DNA of 64,000 bases, taken from positions 434,001 to 498,000 of the forward strand of contig JAPDRO010000008.1 of the NCBI GenBank assembly GCA_030247885.1, in the 5' to 3' direction. A program made the position numbers and the translations under genes. This DNA is from Taxawa tesnikishii (nom. ined.) (taxonomy: Eukaryota; Ascomycota; Dothideomycetes; Dothideales). The notes beneath the pieces were generated by a model, which saw only the letters and a program-made list of their open reading frames with translations, had not been told where the DNA came from and did not search any database. Position 1 is the first letter of the stretch, and each line of letters begins with the position of its first letter. Below, piece after piece: positions 34,147 through 45,955 of the stretch.

Positions 34147-35399
34147 ATGTCCTCGTCTACGAGTGCAGGACAAGACGCCGCTGGCGCTGGCACTTTCGAT
34201 CCCAACAATGTGAACCTGACCAGCCCCGACATCGACCAGACTGCCATCTACTGTTACCTTCAAGGTGGAGCCAATGAATACGATGGCAGGCTCGGTGCCC
34301 GCGTCTCAGCCCTCTTCGTCATTCTCATCGTGTCCTCTGCCGTCACCTTCTTTCCAGTCGCTGCTACCAGGATTCCCCGTTTTCGAATTCCGCTATATGT
34401 CTATCTCTTTGCTCGGTACTTTGGCGCTGGTGTCATTGTCGCCACGGCGTTCATTCAGTGAGTCCCACCTCTGTCAGATATCCCTTGGTTCCTCAACATT
34501 AACGTTTGCGCAGTCTTCTCGATCCCGCTTACTCGGAAATCGGCCCTCAAACTTGCGTTGGCATGACCGGAGGATGGGCGCAATACTCATGGCCGCCAGC
34601 CCTTGCCTTGGTGTCGACCATGGCGGTGTTCTTGATGGACTTTGCTGCGGAACGCTACGTTGAAACAAAGTACGGCCTTGCACACGGTGCAAGCGACCAT
34701 CAGGGCGGCCGTTCTGGCTCTGTCGACGCGGCCATGCTCCGTTACACCCTCTCACACCGCGACTCGAGCCACCAGACCCATCAGCATCTGCATTCCGGTG
34801 ACCAGAACGATATCGAGCGGTCAGCACCATCATCCTCACGTCAAAACAATGAAAAGGATGTAGATACCACAAGCATCGACACTGCGACCGAAAGAGCCGA
34901 GGAACGCTCTTTCCAACAACAGATCGCCGCCTTCTTGATCCTCGAGTTTGGCGTCATCTTTCACAGTGTTATCATCGGTCTCACCCTCGGTACCGCAGGC
35001 GACGAGTTTACGGCTCTGTATCCAGTCATCGTCTTCCACCAATCGTTTGAGGGGCTGGGTATCGGGGCGCGTATGTCCGCCATCCCTTTCCCAAAGCGTA
35101 TCAAATGGCTTCCCTGGATCCTCTGTGCCGCCTATGGTCTCACCACTCCGATAGCTATCGCTATCGGCCTTGGTGTGCGCACTACGTACAACCCTGCCAG
35201 CTTTACCGCCAACGTCGTGTCTGGTGTTCTCGATTCCGTCTCTGCTGGAATCCTGTTGTATACTGGACTGGTTGAGCTGCTTGCAAGGGACTTTCTGTTT
35301 AATCCAGACCGCACTAGAGACAACAAGCAACTGACGTTCATGATGTGCTCCGTGCTTCTGGGTGCGGCCTTGATGGCGCTGCTTGGAAAGTGGGCGTAG
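34147..35399 (+). CDS. ZIP-family plasma membrane zinc transporter
   Basis: Zinc uptake transporter of the Zrt1/Zrt2 class. Exons 34147-34457 and 34514-35399, intron 34458-34513 splitting the His codon in FIHLLDPAY, 398 residues. Eight TM helices are predicted from hydrophobicity. TM4 carries the metal-path motif IFHSVIIGLTLG and TM5 carries HQSFEGLGIGAR, both diagnostic of ZIP proteins. The cytosolic loop between TM3 and TM4 contains the usual His-rich stretch (HRDSSHQTHQHLHSGD) and acidic residues. No frameshift. The next gene downstream, on the same strand, encodes a NmrA-like protein that also carries a His-rich segment. Expression is probably zinc-repressed as in other fungi, but no operator is identified in the sequence. 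Confidence 0.93.
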
Positions 35400-35828
35400 A
35401 AGGAGAACGACCTTGCATTAAGGCCTGGAAGCTTACCAGATGGTCAAGCATGAGGGCACAAGTGCTTGAGAGTTCTCATGCTGAAGACTTACTGTTAGTG
35501 TTGGCGGGATATAGATGGTAGGAAAGGGCTTCTTCATGTTGTACGAAAGCATTCGGCTTCCTTTGGTCCGTGCTGCAGAATGGAACCGAACAATCATCAT
35601 TCAGCAACGCCTTCTTACTACCTTTTCGTTCTCAACTGGTCCACGAAGTGTGGTTCTTCTGTGAAAAGTCTGCCTATGTGATGTTCGTGTTCCAAAGAAA
35701 TGACGGGAGTATGAAACTTTTGGTGAGGGGAATCGTAATCTAGACTAGACGCTCCGCTCGCCCGTGGCTTCAAATAAAATATAACGACGGCACCAACGTT
35801 ATGTCTCCGTTGCTGCAAGAGGGATACA
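35400..35828. other. intergenic between zinc transporter and NmrA-like gene
   Basis: About 430 bp; no feature supported. Confidence 0.5.
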
Positions 35829-36940
35829 ATGTTGTTAGGCGAACCGACTCGGATTAAAACCGTAGTTGTTGCCGGAGGGGTAAGTGGAAGACAAACGCAG
35901 TGTTTCTGCCGCTTTATCACATGGGCTAACTATACGCAAAGCACAACCTCATTTCCAACAGCATCATTTCCGCATTGAGCACCGATCCAGGAATCAGCAT
36001 ACACACCCTGGTGTCCGCGAACGCGCACTCCTCAAGTCCCCTCACGGTCCTCAACAATGTGAACGGCCACTCTAAAGACCACAATCATAACCATGAACGC
36101 TCCCACAACCATGATCACTCCGCTCCAAACCCCCGGCACCACCCTGTTGATACCACTTCGACATCTTCCCTCGTTACTCTATTCACGTCTCTCTCCCCTC
36201 GTGCAGATCTGCTAATCAGCACTGCCCACGGCGGCAACCACGCCCTCCAAACGACGCTCATCCGCTCCGCCATCGAATCCCGAATCCCCTATTTCCTCCC
36301 CTGCGAATTCGGCCACGACGCCAGCAACTCTCGCATCCGCGCTCTCCTCTCGCCCTGGGAGCAACGCTGGCTAACGATCACGGAGCTGCGAAAGCAAGGC
36401 GAGGTCGAGTGGCTGGGTCTGGCGACGGGCTACCCGCTGTCCGCTCGTTTGAGGGACGGAAATGCGGGCATCGACGTGCAGTGGCACAGCGCCTCGATCT
36501 ACGGCGGCGGCGGGGAGCGGTTCGCTGCCTCGAGCACCGAGTTCGTCGGTCGTCTGGTCCTCGCCGTGATACGGAATTGGTCCCGGTTGCCCCGGAACTC
36601 GTACCTCTGCGTGGCCGAATGCGTCACTTCTTTCGACGCGGTCGTGGCGGCGTTGGAGCGACAGTTGGGAGTTGAGTTCGCGGTTCAGAGGAACGAAACG
36701 GAGTTGGCGGTGCGTGAGAGTGAGAAGAGAATCAAGGCTGGGTGGCCAGATGCAGGTGTGTTTCTGATGGAGAGGGCAGTGCTTGGAGATAAGGAGGTCG
36801 AGTATGAGAGGATTTTTGAGCGGGATGCAAGAGAGGTGGGAGGGTTATTGGGGATCGGAGAGGCAGGGGTAGAAGGTTTGGTGAACGAGGTCCTGATGGA
36901 GTTGAGGGAAAACGGGAGAGGCGATTGTGGGTGTGGATAG
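35829..36940 (+). CDS. NmrA-like / isoflavone-reductase-type NAD(P)-binding protein
   Basis: Rossmann-fold protein of the NmrA-like atypical short-chain dehydrogenase family. Exon 1 is only 17 codons (35829-35879, MLLGEPTRIKTVVVAGG); intron 35880-35941; exon 2 35942-36940; 349 residues. The first strand and turn read VVVAGGHNLISNSI, so the usual G-x-x-G-x-x-G dinucleotide motif is degenerate. RIPYFLPCEFG matches the family's RF-x-P-S-E-F-G element, and STEFVGRLVLAVI is also typical. Unusual here is a His/Asn-rich insertion at about residues 67-93 (KDHNHNHERSHNHDH, then RHH) near where the second beta strand should be. Members act as reductases or as redox-sensing regulators; which applies here is unknown. 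It sits directly after a ZIP zinc transporter on the same strand. Confidence 0.82.
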
Positions 36941-37742
36941 AAAGGCATGTGGGGGCAATTGATAGGATATCTTCAGCGTACACGGCCGCAGTGTTACTTT
37001 ATCGTCCATCAACCCGAGAACGTGGTGACAATCAATACTAGGTTGTCTGGTGAAGGCGGAAGAACTAGCTTGCTTCATAGTCATCTCTCAGTGAACGAAA
37101 CATGTCCTAATGCCGATGATGCTTTGCTTGATAGATAAGCCTAAAACGTGGCCCGAGCCTTGTCCCTGGAGGCAATTGGTCATCCTAGTAGCATTGCTAA
37201 ATAAGAAAACCTGAAACGGAGCGATGTCCATGCGCTAGATAGCTAACAAGAAGCTTTACGGAACCGAATTGCTAAGCTTCAGCAAAGGGCCGATGCGGGT
37301 TTGTATGCAGCAGCGGGCGTGTGTGCCAAACATGGCTCTCCTCGATTAGACTCGGATGTCGCAGACGAGGAAAACAAGCTTCTTAGTCCCAGATGAGGAT
37401 AAAATTTCCCCTTTTATCTTACTTACATGCATGTCAGATGGAATATGGAAGTGGTAGCCGCGGCAAAGGTAAGAGAATGTGCCAAGCCGGCCATAAGCTT
37501 GTTTTCCTGCGCCGATCGGTGAACCGTCTTGGTATTCCCCGCCCTGTGCATCGTCTCGCTTTGCTTCAGATCGACCACACGGCGTGGTTTCATAGCTGTA
37601 CTATATGCATTTGCGCTGTGCGAAACATTACAGGCCTCGTCTGCAACGAAGTGGGCACGCAAGGCTACCGGGCTCTAGTGCAAAGTGCATCGTCTGTCAC
37701 CCTGCATAGCAGCCCGGAAGAAGGATCCCGCGCTACTCCGCA

Positions 37743-37760
37743 GGGAAGGGAAGGGAAGGG
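37743..37760. repeat. (GGGAA)n microsatellite
   Basis: Between three and four tandem GGGAA units. Confidence 0.85.
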
Positions 37761-37892
37761 TAAGGGCACACGACGCGTGAGATGGCCGATGACATCAAAC
37801 TGCTTGTAAGTGGCTGATAGAAGGAAATCACACGAGATCATCTACAACGTACGGTTTTTGCGACCTCTGCTGTCTGACACATTGGTGTTCTT

Positions 37893-37954
37893 CGCTTGAC
37901 TGTTTCCCATCTGTTGGTGTATCCGCTTGACTATTTCTCATCTGTTGGTGTATC
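37893..37954. repeat. 31-bp tandem duplication
   Basis: Two adjacent 31-bp copies (37893-37923 and 37924-37954) that begin CGCTTGACT and end TTGGTGTATC. They differ at two positions, one G-to-A and one C-to-T. The second copy ends 10 bp before the permease start codon, so it lies in the 5' UTR. Confidence 0.9.
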
Positions 37955-37964
37955 CGAATCAAGG

Positions 37965-39782
37965 ATGACACGCCGTACGAGTATTGCAGACCTTCCCGAC
38001 GATGAGCGCCTCGCAGCTCTCGGCGTAAACAGCGAGCTTAAGAGGCACTTTTCGCCTCTTGCTATGCTTGGCCTTGCTTTCGCTATCCTGAACTCATGGA
38101 CTGCTCTTTCAGCATCTTTGTCGCTTGCTTTGCCTAGTGGAGGGCCCACCTCTGTCATCTGGGGTCTCGTTACCGCAGGTGTTTGCAACCTGTGTCTGGC
38201 GGCATCCCTCGCCGAGTTTCTGTCAGCATATCCCACAGCAGGTCGGTCGCATCTTATGTTATCTGGATGCAGGGTTGGCTGACGAGAACCAGGTGGGCAG
38301 TATCACTGGGTAGCCATCATCAGCCCGAAGAAATGGGTCGATCTGCTATCTTGGATTACCGGATGGATCAACACCAGCGGTTGGATAGCACTCGTTGCCA
38401 GCGGCGGCCTTCTCGGTTCCCAGCTTATCCTAGGAGTCATTTCACTGTATGATGCGAACTATGAGCCGCAGCGCTGGCATCAATTCCTGATCTACATCGG
38501 GTACAACCTGTTTGCTTTCCTGCTCAACGCTTTCGCCAACTCAGCCCTCCCATATGTTAACAAGGCTGCCATTACCTGGTCTATTGCCGGGTTCGCCATC
38601 ATCTGCATCACTATTCTAGCTTGCGCATCACCTCACTACAGTTCCGGTGACTTCGTTTTTCGGGAATTCATCAACGAGACTGGTTGGCCCGATGGAATTG
38701 CTTGGCTTCTCGGTCTTCTGCAAGGAGGGTTGGGTTTGACTGGTTACGATGTGAGCGAACTGCTTCCAAGTTTGTCCATGCAGGAAGGGATTGAACTGAC
38801 AGAGAACAGGCCGTAGCCCACATGATTGAAGAAATCCCAAATGCTGCCTTGGAAGGACCGAAGATCATGATTTACTGCGTCGCCATCGGAATGTTTACCG
38901 GTTTCGTCTTCCTCACCTGTCTGCTCTTCGTTGCCGGCAATGTGGACGATGTTATCAGCTCCACAGCGGGCCCATTGCTACAGATCCTTTACAATGCGAC
39001 CAGCTCCCGTGCCGGGTCGGTCTGCTTGCTCATGTTCCCGCTGGTCTGCCTGCTTTTCGCAACAACATCCATCATGACCACCTCCAGCCGTATGACATGG
39101 GCTTTCGCCAGAGACGGTGGTCTTCCTGCCTCCAAGTTTTTCGCCAGAGTCCACCCTTCGTTGGGGCTGCCCTTGAATTCTCTGATCTTGACCACTGTGA
39201 TTGTGGTCATTTTCGGGTGCATTTTCCTCGGATCCTCGAGCGCATTCAACGCCATCATTAGCGCGTAAGGATTCTCAATGATACTGTTGCTGAAGTCCAC
39301 GTTGATCATGATACAGTTCTGTCGTCGCCCTCGGCGTCTCCTATGCCATTCCAGTCGCAATCAACTGCTTACAGGGCCGCCGTAAACTTCCCGCTAACCG
39401 GGCCTTCGTGTTGCCAGAGTGGTTTGCCTGGTTCGCAAACCTCCTCGGAATCGCCTATGTGATCGTTACGACGGTTCTGTTTCTCTTCCCGCCGGAGTTG
39501 CCGACCACTGCCGCCAACATGAATTACTGCGTTGTCGCATTTGGCATTGTCTTGATCATTAGCGTCATCCAGTGGTTCGTTGATGGACGGAAGAACTTCA
39601 AGGGACCTCAGATCGAGATTGACGATAGCGTGTTGGTTGCCGCAAAGAGCCACGATCCAGCAGCAAGAGACGGCGATCCAGAAATGGCAATGTCAGGCAA
39701 GACTTCTGCAACCGACATTATCGGCAACAGAAGGAAGAGTGCGGAAGAGATTGCAGATGAACGTATGCAGTTGCGAGTCTGA
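37965..39782 (+). CDS. APC-superfamily amino acid / GABA / choline permease
   Basis: Plasma-membrane permease of the fungal amino-acid/choline transporter branch (UGA4/HNM1-like). Four exons 37965-38241, 38293-38750, 38810-39264 and 39317-39782, 551 residues, phases closing without correction. The N-terminus TRRTSIADLPDDERLAALG and the TM1 region FSPLAMLGLAFAILNSW are characteristic of this branch. Others are YPTAGGQYHWVAIISP, HMIEEIPNAALEGP after TM6, and TTSSRMTWAFARDGGLPAS with the conserved ARDGG turn. Twelve TM helices are expected. The cytosolic C-terminus is hydrophilic. Choline, GABA, carnitine or polyamine substrates are all possible in this branch, and I cannot choose among them. 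The first donor is GTCGGT, weaker than the others. Confidence 0.9.
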
Positions 39783-40577
39783 GTATTGGGTAAGAGATCT
39801 GGATATATCGAACGAATATCATTTCCGTCTTCGCATTCTGTCTGCTTACTACAGGTCCCCAAGCGATACAACAAGTTGCACCGGTTAGTGAGCTGCAACC
39901 GAGATCGAAACGTGGGTGCAGTTTCCAACATCCTTGACTGTTCTACCCATCCATGGTCAGGTGCGGTATGCCTTACAGCATAGCAGCCAGCGCGTACGGC
40001 GTGACCGAACCGAGGCGAGCGCATATGCTTATTGAACCGCGGTACTCGCCTGGTTTTCGTACAGGATTGTATTGGTATCAGCAAGCGACAACCAAATGCG
40101 GTTCATGGAAACATAAGGGCGGGATGTCGCAAGCCCATACGGTAGGCAGTCTCGCGAGCCTCATCTTAACTTGACCTCCTCGAAGCATTTTCATTGGTGC
40201 GAGTTTCAACAGAGGTAACCCCGTAGTGTTGCTTTTCGCACTGCGCCGCCTCTTCCCAAGCCTGTTATCATGCAGCCAAGGAATACCAAGACCTCAAAAT
40301 CATTGTTGGTATCTAGCCAAAGGTCCAGCCGTACTATTGCACGCCCAATGCGCGTTCCGAGATGCGGGGCGCCTGTGTGCTAGAACGTAACATCGTTCGG
40401 TTGGTGCGTCTTGGCGACTTTTGTGTGCGGCTACTACGAGAGACTAACCCAACGATCAGCAGGCGGGTTAAACATTTATTAATCCTGTGGGAAGCGCCTG
40501 TTCGTAAAGGACGGAGCCCTCCCGCGACTGCCTCTTCTCGGAACGTCACAGTGTGTGTGAACGGGTTACTTTGAGCA
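39783..40577. other. intergenic upstream of nucleoside transporter
   Basis: About 800 bp, no supported feature. Confidence 0.5.
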
Positions 40578-42780
40578 ATGGCTGGAGATCTCAAAGCGCA
40601 CAATGCCTCTGCGCAACATGGCGTAGTGGTCAACGGTACGTCGTGTTCGTTCTGTGGGGTATTCCGCGCAGCTCACGTGCTGCAGACGATCCTGCTCTGG
40701 ATATTTCTCGAGAGCATCACCACTCGCATCTGCACCACGACTCGCATGCAGAGGCAGGCCGCGAAGACGATGTCGTCTACACGCAAGGCACGACCCAGGA
40801 GAGGAGCATAATACCGGATCAGGATCGTCAAGATAACTACCTCCACCGTCGACACCAAGCCGAGCGACGAGTATCCGACAAGAAAGATGCATACGAGGTT
40901 TCAGACGCGGAGAAGGGCAATGCTGTCAGTCCTGTGCAAACAGGAGAAAATTCGGAAGGGAAGACCCTCGAAGCCACAAGTTGTCGGGCTTCTACTCGCG
41001 ATACAGGATCTTCTTCCACCTGGCATTCTGGCTCTTGATGACCAGGTAAGCATTCTACAGAAGCAATCCACGAATCTTATGTCGGGCCAGAGCTGATGTC
41101 CAACGCGAAAAGCTGGTGGATCGCGAGTTTGGTGCTGCACCGCCATGACAAGAACTGGATCATCCCGTTCCTGCTGTGGCTCGCCATCTCCCTGCGCCTG
41201 TTCTTCTTCCACGCACCCATCTCCATCGTCTCCAAGCCCATGCACTTTGTTTGGAACAACACAGGCGTGCGCTTTGCCGCGCTCATCCCCGAGCGGCTGC
41301 GAGTCCCAGCCGGTGCGCTCCTGACCATCGCTGTCATCATCGCTGGTTCTTTTGCCAGCGAGGAGTCTGCGGACAACACGCGCGCCAACCGCGCCGTGAG
41401 TCTGTTCGGCCTGATCGTGTTCTTGTTCGTTCTCTGGGCCACGTCCAAGAACCGGAAAGCGATCAAGTGGCACACTGTCATAGTGGGCATGTTGATCCAG
41501 TTCATAGTCGCCCTCTTCGTGCTTCGCACCACTGCTGGCTATGACATTTTCTCCTTCATCTCGGACCTTGCGCAAGGTAAAGCTACGCATTGCTGTAATG
41601 AGCTGCCGAGTTGCTGCTAACATCCGTCCACAGAGCTGTTGCATTTCGCCAACAACGGCGTCATCTTCCTCACCGATGACACGGTCCCGAGCTTGCCATG
41701 GTTCTTCACGGGTGTCATTCCTCCCATCATCTTCTTCGTCGCCCTCGTCCAGCTGCTCTACTACTGGGGAACGTTGCAATGGTTCATCGGCAAGTTTGCC
41801 GTCTTTTTCTTCTGGAGCATGCGCGTGTCAGGTGCCGAAGCCGTCGTCGCGGCCGCTTCGCCGTTCATCGGACAGGGCGAGTCCGCCATGTTAATCAAGC
41901 CCTTCGTCGCACACTTGACGCAAGCGGAGCTTCACCAGGTACGTCTTCTTGCTCCTTCCCTACTCTTCGCCCCCTCTAACCACGAAATGTTTTACTGAAT
42001 GTGGTCGGGTTGTAGGTCATGTGCAGCGGTTTCGCAACCATTGCCGGCTCGGTCCTTGTCGCCTATATTGGACTCGGCATCAATCCCCAAGCACTCGTGT
42101 CCTCGTGTATAATGTCCATCCCCGCCTCTCTCGCCATCTCGCACATGCGGTACCCAGAGGAAGAAGAGACGCTCACCGCGGGCCGCGTCGTGATTCCCGA
42201 CGACGACGAACACAAGGCTGCCAACAGCTTGCACGCATTCGCCAACGGCGCCTGGCTGGGTCTGAAGATCGCCGGCATGATCGTCGCGACCCTGTTGTGC
42301 ATCATTGCGCTCCTGGCGCTTGTGGATGGTATCCTGACGTGGTGGGGACGGTATCTGAACCTGAACGGCGAATACGATCTCACGATCGAGCTGATCGTGG
42401 GCTACCTGTGCTATCCGATTGCGTTCCTGCTCGGCGTGCCCAGAAACGGGGACCTGCTCAAGGTCGGACGGCTCATCGGCATCAAGATCATGGCCAACGA
42501 GTTCGTTGCCTACAACGCGCTCGTCAACGACGCCGCCTACGCCACCCTCTCCCCTCGCTCCCAGCTCATCGCCACTTACGCTCTCTGCGGTTTCGGCAAC
42601 ATCGGATCCCTGGGTACGCAGATCGGCGTGCTATCCCAACTTGCACCGGGCAGGAGTGGAGACGTCAGTAGACTGGCGCTCAGCGCGCTGTTGACAGGCG
42701 TGTTGAGTACGCTCACGAGCGCGAGTATTGCGGGGCTGCTGGTCATCGATGAGCAGACTTACCTTTCCACGAGCGGCTGA
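40578..42780 (+). CDS. concentrative nucleoside transporter (CNT family)
   Basis: Na+- or H+-coupled nucleoside importer of the CNT (SLC28) family. Five exons: 40578-40635, 40686-41045, 41113-41576, 41634-41938 and 42016-42780, about 650 residues. A hydrophilic His- and Asp-rich N-terminus (HHHSHLHHDSHAE) precedes a basic linker KLSGFYSRYRIFFH, then roughly 13 membrane segments. CNT signatures include FGQGES-like SPFIGQGESAMLIKP, GYLCYPIAFLLGVP, GIKIMANEFVAYNAL (the nucleoside-binding N-E-F-V-A-Y) and YALCGFGNIGSLGTQIGVL. The four-A run at 40947-40950 needs one more A to bring the N-terminal part into the membrane-domain frame, giving KFGREDPRSHKLSG; all five exons then close in phase. This fits nucleoside salvage from the environment. 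The gene lies after the APC permease on the same strand. Confidence 0.92.
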
Positions 42781-43722
42781 AAGGACGTGGTAACAGACGC
42801 ATAAAATAGAGCTAGCGCTGATGCTCACCAAGCAACGCGGGTTGGAAGATCTCAAACAAGATCATACTGTGTGCCAGACCCCCTTCAAAAACGAAGAAAC
42901 GTTCTCGTGACGCTTCCTACCGTGTTTGGGCGTTTTAGTGAGGCCCCTTCGGTTGCGGAAGTTTGTGTTACAAGTATCCTCGAACCAAGCAAAAGAAATC
43001 GTCGCAATAACCTAACCCTCCTCTCGGTTTTACTAATGATTCATGTTCAACACGAAAGCGCTTTACGGTCTCTTCCCCCTTCATGGAAAGTCGCAGGAAT
43101 TGTCGTGTTTTGCTTGTTGGCAGCGGATGTCGAACCGACGGTCTTAATCCGGATACGTAACCCCCACCCCCTTGATATATCCTCAGCGTCGTAAAACCCT
43201 TTCATAAGTTTTGTGGAAATATATATATATATACATATTTTCTGCTGTTCGTCTTCCGAATTGTGGATTATGATAAGACGAGAAATCCCCTGACCCCCTT
43301 TGTAAAGTGCCTGGTGATGATAGATCTCTCCACACTCCAATCTGCTGCCATAAGCTCGCCCAGCCGGAGAAGCGCCATTGCCTCCCCTCCCCTCCCCCTC
43401 CCCCGTTTGTCGTGATCCGGGTCCAACGCCGTGCTGTGGAAGAAAGGAAAACCCCCCCTCCCAGCCTTTCATGCGAGGTGGAAAGCCGTGGTAGTAAAAG
43501 GCAGAAAGGTGAGGCACCAGAACGCCATGCTAGAAAGTCCAATGCCCCCTAAATCTCGGCCATGCCGTCAAGTCGATCGTTTCGTTTCCCATAAACGCCG
43601 GTGTGATAAAAGCCCTGATGTGAGCCCCCGAATGGAATGCTGCCCGAAGCTCGAAAACACCCGGTGGCTGTTCCCGTGTGGTTTTTTTTAACTTTCTCCC
43701 TCCGCTGCCGACTGCCTCACTC
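42781..43722. other. convergent intergenic with (AT)n
   Basis: About 940 bp between converging genes. It holds an (AT)n tract at 43219-43233 and C-rich stretches at 43382-43402 and 43454-43461. Nothing coding. Confidence 0.55.
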
Positions 43723-44553
43723 TCAACTGGCCGCTGTGGTGGCAGCCCCGTTCTCTCTCAGGGATCTTACGAAGCTCTCGATCAATTCCCAGCCGTTCCC
43801 GTCATATTGTTCCTTGAGATACGCTTCGAGCTCGGGCGTCATTTCGACTTGCTGGCCCGGCAAGAGCCGCAAAAGCTGCCGGTAGAGCTCCGAGTCGTAG
43901 CGCACGCGCACGAGGGTTGCGTCGGGGTCTGATTCCGAGTGCGAGACGGACAGGATGTCGGGCATCTCCGAATCATCTGAAGACCGAGACATGTGCGGGA
44001 TGAGAGTTGGCGGTGCTAAGGCGGCGGATGAAGCACCGTTGTCGTGGTACGGCAGAGGACCGTCTCTTGCCGCCAGATCATCTGGCGAGGGAGCGACAAC
44101 GCGTTCCTCTACCACCGTCGTCTCGGTCTTGACATGGACCTTGATTCTTCTGGGATCCACCCACTCTCCGATCTCGTCACCCGTAGTGTCCGTAACCTTA
44201 ACCTTCTGCTCCCTCTCGTACCTCTCTCTCGCCCAAAGACTTCCCTCCCAGCGCACCAAGTCCAGGATCTCCCCGTCGGTCAATTCCAGCTCGTCCATTG
44301 CCCGGAATAAGCGCCGATGGTGAGGGAACTGCGAGAGTCGCATGCGGTGTGGTGCGTGTGTGTAGTTGAGTCCGGGGTATCGGGCTTCGGCGCCCACAAC
44401 GTCCAGCTCGCCGTAGAAGTGGTTAGTCTCGATGCGAATCTCGGGAATGAGGTGACGCTGTAGGTAGACGTTGAAGCTGGGCGGATCCGAAGCGGTAGGA
44501 GTGGGGAAGAGATGGCGGTGAAGAAGCGTAGTGACGGGAGTTTGACGACGCAT
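43723..44553 (-). CDS. conserved hypothetical protein
   Basis: A 276-residue protein from the ATG at 44553. The frame stays open upstream to 44880, but that part is Cys/His/Arg-rich and unlikely to be translated. MRRQTPVTTLLHRHLF is the likely start. The core of about residues 20-110 looks conserved and folded: PSFNVYLQRHLIPEIRIETN, ARYPGLNYTHAPHRMRLSQFP, FRAMDELELTDGEILDLVRWEG and LWARERYERE. A charged linker and a C-terminal segment (YDSELYRQLLRLLPGQQVEM, TPELEAYLKEQYDGNGW) follow. I recall similar proteins in many Pezizomycotina but know no function or named domain. No intron, no frameshift. It converges with the nucleoside transporter. Confidence 0.75.
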   Translation of the reverse strand: MRRQTPVTTLLHRHLFPTPTASDPPSFNVYLQRHLIPEIRIETNHFYGELDVVGAEARYPGLNYTHAPHRMRLSQFPHHRRLFRAMDELELTDGEILDLVRWEGSLWARERYEREQKVKVTDTTGDEIGEWVDPRRIKVHVKTETTVVEERVVAPSPDDLAARDGPLPYHDNGASSAALAPPTLIPHMSRSSDDSEMPDILSVSHSESDPDATLVRVRYDSELYRQLLRLLPGQQVEMTPELEAYLKEQYDGNGWELIESFVRSLRENGAATTAAS

Positions 44554-45955
44554 GCTTGTGGCGTTGAGTTTGTCTGCGGATTGGAAAGTGGAAAGAAAAG
44601 GTTCCGGGATCGAAGGTTGTTGTGAGTTTCTCGGAGGGCGGAAGGTGGTCCGATGAGTGAGGTGGTGGAGAACAGTCAGTCGACGAAATAGGTGTTGGCC
44701 GTGTCTTCCCGCGTATCGTCGTTTCCAGAAGGCGACGTGAAGGTCCGAGTGGATGAAACGGAGCAGGAGCAGTGAGGCACAGCAAGACAAACGAAAGAAG
44801 GGGTGGTTAGGATTGTGTGATGCGAAGCGGTCAGTGCAGCAGCAGGAACAGGGCACACCACACCGTAAATAGGCCCGCAAACCCCAGAAACTGGAGACGG
44901 TCAGCAGTTGTCACTCGATCGAGTGGAACCAACTGGCCTGTGTCTCAGCCGGTTGATGGGGGTGGAAGGCGAAAGAAATTTTTTCCTGCTAGCAGCAATC
45001 CCTCCCTAGCTTGTTGAGGGAAGCTTTCTTTCCGCCGTCAACGCTTCCACACGAAACACACAACGAGAAGACTTCTGCGAGAGAGAAGAGCAAAGTAAGA
45101 GCACGAAGACGTGAAGAGAGCAAAGCAGCCGGCGCAGTCAGCGCAGGCACGCACCTTTTCAGGTGCGGCCTGCAGTGTGGTGGCCTGCTCGCCAGCACAC
45201 AACAACAGCGAGGCGAACATGTCGGCTTGCTTCTTGCTTCTTGGGGCGCTTGCGGCAACCGAGTCGTCGCACAGAAGCAAGCGCCCAGACGTTCGAACCA
45301 TTGGCTGACGCGCGACCACAGCCACGTCGACCCAACGTACTGCACATGAACAACAACAGGTCCTCGTTGCAGCTGATATGCCTGTCTACGTTTAGTGCAG
45401 GCGTCAGATGCGCTTTCGTCCTCTGACCGTCCGAAACATAGAAAGGTGAAACGTCCTGCAAACATGCTGCCATGCCAACTGTTTCAACCGCTCTCCCGAC
45501 CTGGGGAGGGAGGATCACGTTGTTCAGCCCGAGCACGCGACATTCAATGTAAGCCATCCTTTCGGGAGGTACCCCGTAAGCCTTCCTCCGGCCTGTCCAT
45601 ACAAACGCTATTTTGAGATTCTCCACTCGCACGGGTTTCGCGGTCTGCGGAAATACCATTGCTCGCTCTGACGTCCTCCGGTGCGCTCCAGAGACAGGAA
45701 CATGGAACATGGAACATGGAATGACATACTGCTCCTTCAGAGGCGGAGATATAGTCGCTCAGAGCATAGAAGGACGGCCCCCAGTACCATCTTCTCTCGG
45801 TGATCTCGAGACGGGAACGCAGCTAGCAAAGCAAAAACCCACACAGATCATCCGTCTGCACAACCCGGCAGCTTGTACATTTGTAGATCCCTCTGCAACA
45901 TCCAGCAACCTAACTCCTCAAAACATGACGACTACCTGACTCCCCAATATTGACA
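44554..45955. other. intergenic between two minus-strand unknown genes
   Basis: About 1.4 kb, including the promoter of the 43.7-44.6 kb gene. A short GGAACAT repeat occurs at 45697-45723 (three units). The long antisense open frame 45159-45710 has no plausible domain. Confidence 0.5.

Larger units (their letters stand above)
36941..37964. other. intergenic upstream of APC permease
   Basis: About 1.0 kb containing the GGGAA repeat (37743-37760) and a 31-bp tandem duplication just before the permease start. No coding signal. Confidence 0.55.

Noticed and set aside
44554-44880. Upstream extension of the conserved hypothetical protein to the ATG at 44880
   Set aside because: The extra 109 residues are Cys/His/Arg-rich and unlike the conserved core; MRRQTPVTTLL at 44553 is the better start.
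45159-45710. 183-codon minus-strand open frame
   Set aside because: No domain, overlaps several equally long frames on the other strand, and sits in an intergenic interval.
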